A stretch of DNA of 64,000 nt from an uncultured Acidobacteriaceae bacterium (GTDB taxonomy: Bacteria > Acidobacteriota > Terriglobia > Terriglobales > Acidobacteriaceae). The position numbers and the translations under genes were made by a program. The DNA lies in NCBI GenBank assembly GCA_903911925.1, contig CAIWFH010000008.1, positions 48,931 to 112,930 on the forward strand, written 5' to 3'. The notes under the pieces are model-generated. The model was not told the origin of the DNA and ran no database searches. It saw nothing but the letters and a program-made list of their open reading frames with translations. Below are positions 60,798 to 64,000 of the stretch, in pieces; within the stretch, counting starts at the first letter, position 1, and every line of letters begins with the position of its first letter.

Positions 60798-62159
60798 ATG
60801 CGTTTTGCCCTCAAACCCGCCAGGCGGAAGATGCGTTTTCTGCCCTTGATCGCCGCCACCTTCTTCATGGTGTCGGGCGGTCCCTACGCCATTGAGGACA
60901 TCCTGGGCGGGGCGGGCTTTGGCCGCGCAATTGTGATTCTGCTGGTTCTGCCGCTCCTTTGGTGCCTGCCCACCGCCCTGATGATTGGCGAACTGGCGGC
61001 AGCCCTCCCGGCCGAGGGCGGCTTTTACATGTGGGTGCGGCGCGCGCTTGGCCCCTTCTGGGGCTACCAGGAAGGCTGGCTGTCGCTTTCAGCCAGCATC
61101 TTTGACATGGCGCTCTACCCGGCCATTTTTGTACTTTACCTGGGCAAATTCGCTCCCGGACTCACGGCGGGCTGGCATGGGTACGCGTGGTCGCTGGCCG
61201 TGGTGGTGCTTTGTTGTTTGTGGAATCTTCGCGGGGCCCCGGCGGTTGGCGACGACTCGCTGTGGATGTCTGCCCTTCTGCTGGCGCCGTTTGCCATCTT
61301 TGTAGTGTTGGGCCTGTGGCACGGGATCACCGCGCATCCCCACATGCAGTGGGGCATTTCCGCCTCCGGCGCCGCCTCGGAGTCCGCGCTGTCGACGGCG
61401 CTGCTGGTGGCCATGTGGAACTACATGGGCTGGGACAACGCTTCAACCGTGGCCCAGGAAGTGGAAAACCCGCAGCGAAACTATCCCCGCGCCATGATCG
61501 CGACGACTATTGTGGTGGCAATCGCTTACATTCTGCCGCTTACCGCAATGGCGTTCAGCGGGCTTTCAGCGGAGAGCTTCAAAACCGGCGACTGGATGAC
61601 CGCGGCGGCATCGGTTGGCGGGCCGCTGCTGGGCATTGCCGTGGCTGCCGGCGGAGTCCTCACCGGAGTTGGCATGTTTAACGCGCTGGTGATGAGCTAC
61701 ACCCGCCTGCCCATGGCCATGGCTGACGACGGCATGCTGCCGCGCGTCGTGGCCCGGCGCAACAGCCGCGGAGTGCCATGGGTCTCGGTGCTGCTGTGCG
61801 GGGTGGCGTGGGCTTTGGCGCTCAAACTGCCTTTTGAAAAGCTCATTTCAATCGACTTGATCCTCTACGGAACCAGCCTGCTGCTTGAGTTTGTGGCGCT
61901 GGTGGTGCTTCGCCTTCGCGAGCCCAACCTGGAACGGCCCTTCAAGGCCGGTAACCTGGCCTTTGCCGTATCTCTCGGCGTTGGTCCGGCAGCGCTCATC
62001 GGCTATGCCCTCTACGCCTCGCGCGACGAGAAGATTATGGGCTCTACCTCCGCCCTGCTTTTCTCGGTTGCTGTGGCGCTATTGGGACCGATTCTCTACT
62101 GGGCCACCGCCGCTCCGAGAGCGCGCCGCAGGTTGGCCGCTGCCCAGGCCGCCGACTGA
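60798..62159 (+). CDS. APC-superfamily amino acid permease
   Basis: 453 residues, about twelve membrane helices. The first helix region carries FFMVSGGPYAIEDILGGAGF, with the unwound GPY segment that binds the amino-acid backbone in APC transporters. Further family marks are ALPAEGGFYMWVRRALGP and WNYMGWDNASTVAQEV. It is a likely proton-coupled amino acid importer or antiporter. ATG at 60798 is preceded by TAGATT at the distance expected for a leaderless mRNA. A second ATG at 60831 with a weak purine-rich stretch is possible. An intrinsic terminator follows at 62180-62211. Substrate not predictable. Confidence 0.9.
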   Translation: MRFALKPARRKMRFLPLIAATFFMVSGGPYAIEDILGGAGFGRAIVILLVLPLLWCLPTALMIGELAAALPAEGGFYMWVRRALGPFWGYQEGWLSLSASIFDMALYPAIFVLYLGKFAPGLTAGWHGYAWSLAVVVLCCLWNLRGAPAVGDDSLWMSALLLAPFAIFVVLGLWHGITAHPHMQWGISASGAASESALSTALLVAMWNYMGWDNASTVAQEVENPQRNYPRAMIATTIVVAIAYILPLTAMAFSGLSAESFKTGDWMTAAASVGGPLLGIAVAAGGVLTGVGMFNALVMSYTRLPMAMADDGMLPRVVARRNSRGVPWVSVLLCGVAWALALKLPFEKLISIDLILYGTSLLLEFVALVVLRLREPNLERPFKAGNLAFAVSLGVGPAALIGYALYASRDEKIMGSTSALLFSVAVALLGPILYWATAAPRARRRLAAAQAAD

Positions 62160-62179
62160 GTTTTCAAAGTGCAAATGCA

Positions 62180-62211
62180 CAGGCCGCGTCCGGAATCGGC
62201 GCGGCCTGTTT
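62180..62211 (+). terminator. intrinsic terminator of the APC permease gene
   Basis: CAGGCCGCG (62180-62188) pairs with CGCGGCCTG (62200-62208) around an 11-base loop, followed by TTTGT. It lies 20 bases after the permease stop and 30 bases before the end of the convergent pyrophosphatase gene. Confidence 0.75.
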
Positions 62212-62241
62212 GTCATGCGGGCTTTGCGCCCAAGTGGAAGC

Positions 62242-62790
62242 CTATTTGATTGCCGCAGACAGTTTCGCTTTATTCTCTTCAAACTGTTTCGCGGCGTGAA
62301 TCACCTGGTCGCGGGCATAGGCGGCGTCGTGCCAGCCCCTTACCTCAACGCGCTTGCCTTCAAGGTCTTTGTAGATCGAGAAGAAGTGGGTAATCTCTTT
62401 GAGCATGTGCGGGTAGATGTCGGTAAAGTTCCACACATTGTCGAAACGCGGATTATTCTTGCCGACAGCCAGCACTTTCTCGTCCAGCACGCCCTGATCG
62501 AGCATCTCAAGCAGGCCGATGGGGCGCACCTCCTGCACGCAGCCCGGAAAACTGGGACCCGGCACCAGCACCAGCACGTCCAGCGGGTCGCCGTCATCGC
62601 TCAGCGTGGAAGGAATAAAGCCATAGTCGCCCGGGTAGTGCACCGGCGAATGCAGGTTGCGGTCCAGCTTGAAGACGTGCAATTGCTTGTCGTATTCGTA
62701 TTTCTGGGTCCCATCCTTGGGGATCTCGATGACCGTGCGAAAAACCTCCGGCGAGCGATCGCCGATGGGCAATTCAAGATAATTCACCAT
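62242..62790 (-). CDS. ppa: inorganic pyrophosphatase (family I)
   Basis: 182 residues from ATG at 62790, with GAGAGG upstream; a 17-codon Pro-rich extension to 62841 is unlikely to be translated. The metal-binding signature DDGDPLDVLV and the active-site stretch RNLHSPVHYPGDYGFIP are intact, with EIPKDGTQKYEYD upstream. It hydrolyses pyrophosphate released by biosynthesis in the cytoplasm. It is convergent with the permease gene and divergent from purS. Confidence 0.96.
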   Translation of the reverse strand: MVNYLELPIGDRSPEVFRTVIEIPKDGTQKYEYDKQLHVFKLDRNLHSPVHYPGDYGFIPSTLSDDGDPLDVLVLVPGPSFPGCVQEVRPIGLLEMLDQGVLDEKVLAVGKNNPRFDNVWNFTDIYPHMLKEITHFFSIYKDLEGKRVEVRGWHDAAYARDQVIHAAKQFEENKAKLSAAIK

Positions 62791-62877
62791 TTCTTTTGGC
62801 CTCTCTTTCGGGGAAGGGGCCGGCGCGGGGGGAATAACCAAGGAAAACTGCCCGTGCCTTCCATCCGCCGGAACTAC

Positions 62878-62883
62878 TATAAT
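62878..62883 (+). promoter_or_regulatory. -10 element TATAAT of a probably leaderless purS mRNA
   Basis: TATAAT ends 8 bases before the purS ATG (62892), so transcription should start at or near the start codon. There is no ribosome site in between. The -35 region is weak (TGCCTT at 17 bases spacing). Confidence 0.55.
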
Positions 62884-62891
62884 CCTTGATA

Positions 62892-63137
62892 ATGAAGGCT
62901 CATGTCTATGTCACTCTGAAGACCTCGGTCCTCGATCCGCAGGGCCAGACCATCCAGAACGCCCTGCACAAGATCGGATTCGCGGATATAACCGCTGTGC
63001 GCCAGGGCAAATATTTCGCCCTCTCGCTGGCCGATGGGCTCACTGCCGATGCCGCAAAAGCTATGGTCGAGCGCATCGCCCGCGAAGTGCTCACCAATGT
63101 AGTCATCGAAGAGTTCACATACCGCATAGAGGAATAG
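62892..63137 (+). CDS. purS: phosphoribosylformylglycinamidine synthase, PurS subunit
   Basis: 81 residues, the usual length of PurS. It has the typical pattern MKAHVYVTLKTSVLDPQGQT then ALHKIGF, VRQGKYF and VLTNVVIEEF. PurS bridges PurQ and PurL in purine biosynthesis, helping ammonia channel to FGAR. purQ and purL are not adjacent here; the next gene is glmS after 63 bases. ATG at 62892 is preferred over TTG at 62886 because of the -10 position. Confidence 0.93.
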   Translation: MKAHVYVTLKTSVLDPQGQTIQNALHKIGFADITAVRQGKYFALSLADGLTADAAKAMVERIAREVLTNVVIEEFTYRIEE

Positions 63138-63188
63138 CCCGCCCGGCCCGTGCCCCGCATGGACCGCATTCGGCCCTGCCTGGTCGCT

Positions 63189-63194
63189 TAGAAT
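63189..63194 (+). promoter_or_regulatory. -10 element TAGAAT of a probably leaderless glmS mRNA
   Basis: TAGAAT ends 6 bases before the glmS ATG (63201) with no ribosome site between. The spacing is the same type as seen for purS and the APC permease gene. Confidence 0.5.
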
Positions 63195-63200
63195 CCTCGT

Positions 63201-64000
63201 ATGTGCGGAATAGTCGGCTATGTTGGTCCAAAGAAGGTCGTTCCAGTCATCATCGAGGGGCTAAGGCGCCTCGAATACCGCGGCTACGACTCGGCGGGTA
63301 TTGCCGTCGGCAGCCCGTCTAAACCAACTCTCGAGGTCCGGCGCGCCCCTGGCAAACTGGCTAACCTTGAAGAGGTTCTGCGCGAAAACCCGCTCGATGG
63401 CACCTACGGCATCGGCCATACCCGCTGGGCCACCCACGGCCGCCCGACGGAAGAAAATGCCCATCCCCATCGCGACTGCACGGGCCGCATCGTCGTGGTT
63501 CACAACGGCATCGTCGAGAACTATCTCGCCCTCAAGAGCGAACTCACCGCCCAGGGCCACAAGTTTGTCACCGAAACCGATACCGAGATCATCGCCCACC
63601 TTATCGAGCAGGTCCAGTTGGACGCCGACGCCTCCGGCCTGCCCATTCCTCTTGAAGTGGCCGTCCGCCGCGCCGTCAAGCGGCTCACCGGGGCCTTCGC
63701 GCTCGGCGTTTTGTCGGCCTCAGAGCCGGACAAGATCGTCGTGGCCCGCTTCGGCCCGCCGGTGGTCATCGGCATCGGCGAGGGCGAGTGCTTTGTCGCC
63801 TCCGACGTACCCGGCATCCTGCACCACACCCGCAATATCTACTTCCTCGCCGACGGCGACATGGCCATCCTCACCCTGGCCGGCGTTGAGTTAACCGACT
63901 TTGAAGGCAACCCCATTCAGCGCGCCATTACTCGCATTCTTTGGGACCCCATCCAGGCGGACAAGGGCGGCTACAAGCACTTCATGCTCAAGGAACTCTG
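63201..64000 (+). CDS. glmS: glutamine-fructose-6-phosphate aminotransferase (isomerizing), N-terminal part
   Basis: About 266 residues are seen before the right edge. The chain starts MCGIVGYVG, where Cys2 becomes the N-terminal nucleophile of the class II glutamine amidotransferase domain. [27 protein letters not shown] and [11 protein letters not shown] follow, with [17 protein letters not shown] later. The enzyme makes glucosamine-6-phosphate for peptidoglycan and lipopolysaccharide. The SIS isomerase domains lie outside the window. No glmS ribozyme-like sequence is visible in the 63-base gap upstream. Confidence 0.95.
   Translation, partial: MCGIVGYVGPKKVVPVIIEGLRRLEYRGYDSAGIAVGSPSKPTLEVRRAPGKLANLEEVLRENPLDGTYGIGHTRWATHGRPTEENAHPHRDCTGRIVVVHNGIVENYLALKSELTAQGHKFVTETDTEIIAHLIEQVQLDADASGLPIPLEVAVRRAVKRLTGAFALGVLSASEPDKIVVARFGPPVVIGIGEGECFVASDVPGILHHTRNIYFLADGDMAILTLAGVELTDFEGNPIQRAITRILWDPIQADKGGYKHFMLKEL

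Noticed and set aside
60386..60868. Open frame of 160 codons on the minus strand beside tRNA-Ser
   Set aside because: It is rich in Arg/Pro/Gly with no motif or ribosome site, overlaps the start of the APC permease gene and runs through palindromic repeats. It looks like chance openness in GC-rich DNA.
63138..63200. glmS ribozyme or riboswitch upstream of glmS
   Set aside because: The gap between purS and glmS is only 63 bases and shows no such fold. A -10 box directly before the ATG leaves no leader.
1..64000. CRISPR array
   Set aside because: No series of identical repeats with equal unique spacers of typical length and no cas gene was seen. The 19-bp palindrome array is too short in period and its repeats are symmetric binding sites.

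Overview
The window reads as a high-GC soil or sediment Acidobacteriota chromosome (Terriglobia-like). This is inferred from the run of duplicated MacB-like permeases of the ADOP type (acidobacterial duplicated orphan permease), dispersed hairpin repeats, TPR and winged-helix membrane regulators, and large multiheme cytochromes. No 16S gene is present, so the assignment rests on gene families only.

Layout. (1) 1-20842, minus strand: one apparent operon of about 20 kb in the order periplasmic adaptor, ABC ATPase, seven consecutive large FtsX/MacB-type permeases, a second ABC ATPase, and a TolC-like outer-membrane protein that runs off the left edge. (2) 20843-24567: a repeat-rich gap, a small exported protein and a divergent membrane-bound winged-helix/TPR regulator. 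(3) 25101-33087, minus: a methylmalonyl-CoA module (carboxyltransferase, OadG-like membrane protein, biotin carrier, epimerase, mutase small and large subunits, MeaB chaperone). (4) 33572-40818: a 16-haem c-type cytochrome with an NHL beta-propeller on the minus strand, divergent from ResB and CcsA (System II cytochrome c maturation) and a sensor kinase. (5) 40850-43438: a DNA methyltransferase fused to a nuclease-like domain, flanked by related hairpin repeats, plus a small Cys/His-rich protein. These separate the kinase from an NtrC-type regulator (43543-44979). (6) 45025-58428: a second and larger electron-transfer region. It holds two paralogous tetrahaem cytochromes, a PpiC-type isomerase, a beta-barrel, an NHL propeller, a 12-haem cytochrome, a pair of membrane-anchored TPR proteins, and a NapH-like ferredoxin with a DsbD/UreH-like membrane protein. 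(7) 58573-64000: a GT39-type glycosyltransferase, tRNA-Ser(GCU), an APC permease, inorganic pyrophosphatase, purS and the start of glmS.

How the parts fit. Regions 4 and 6 together look like a respiratory programme that moves electrons outward through c-type cytochromes, with the System II haem-ligation genes beside it. Three intergenic regions next to multihaem cytochrome genes carry a CRP-family-like palindrome, GTGAT-N4-ATCAC. One of them, at 54323-54393, holds four copies at an exact 19-bp period. The most unusual features are the seven-permease ABC operon, this palindrome array with the tetrahaem/barrel/propeller/PPIase locus it may control, and the mosaic restriction-modification-like gene between hairpin repeats. 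All functions are read from the sequence and from family knowledge; no database search was run.
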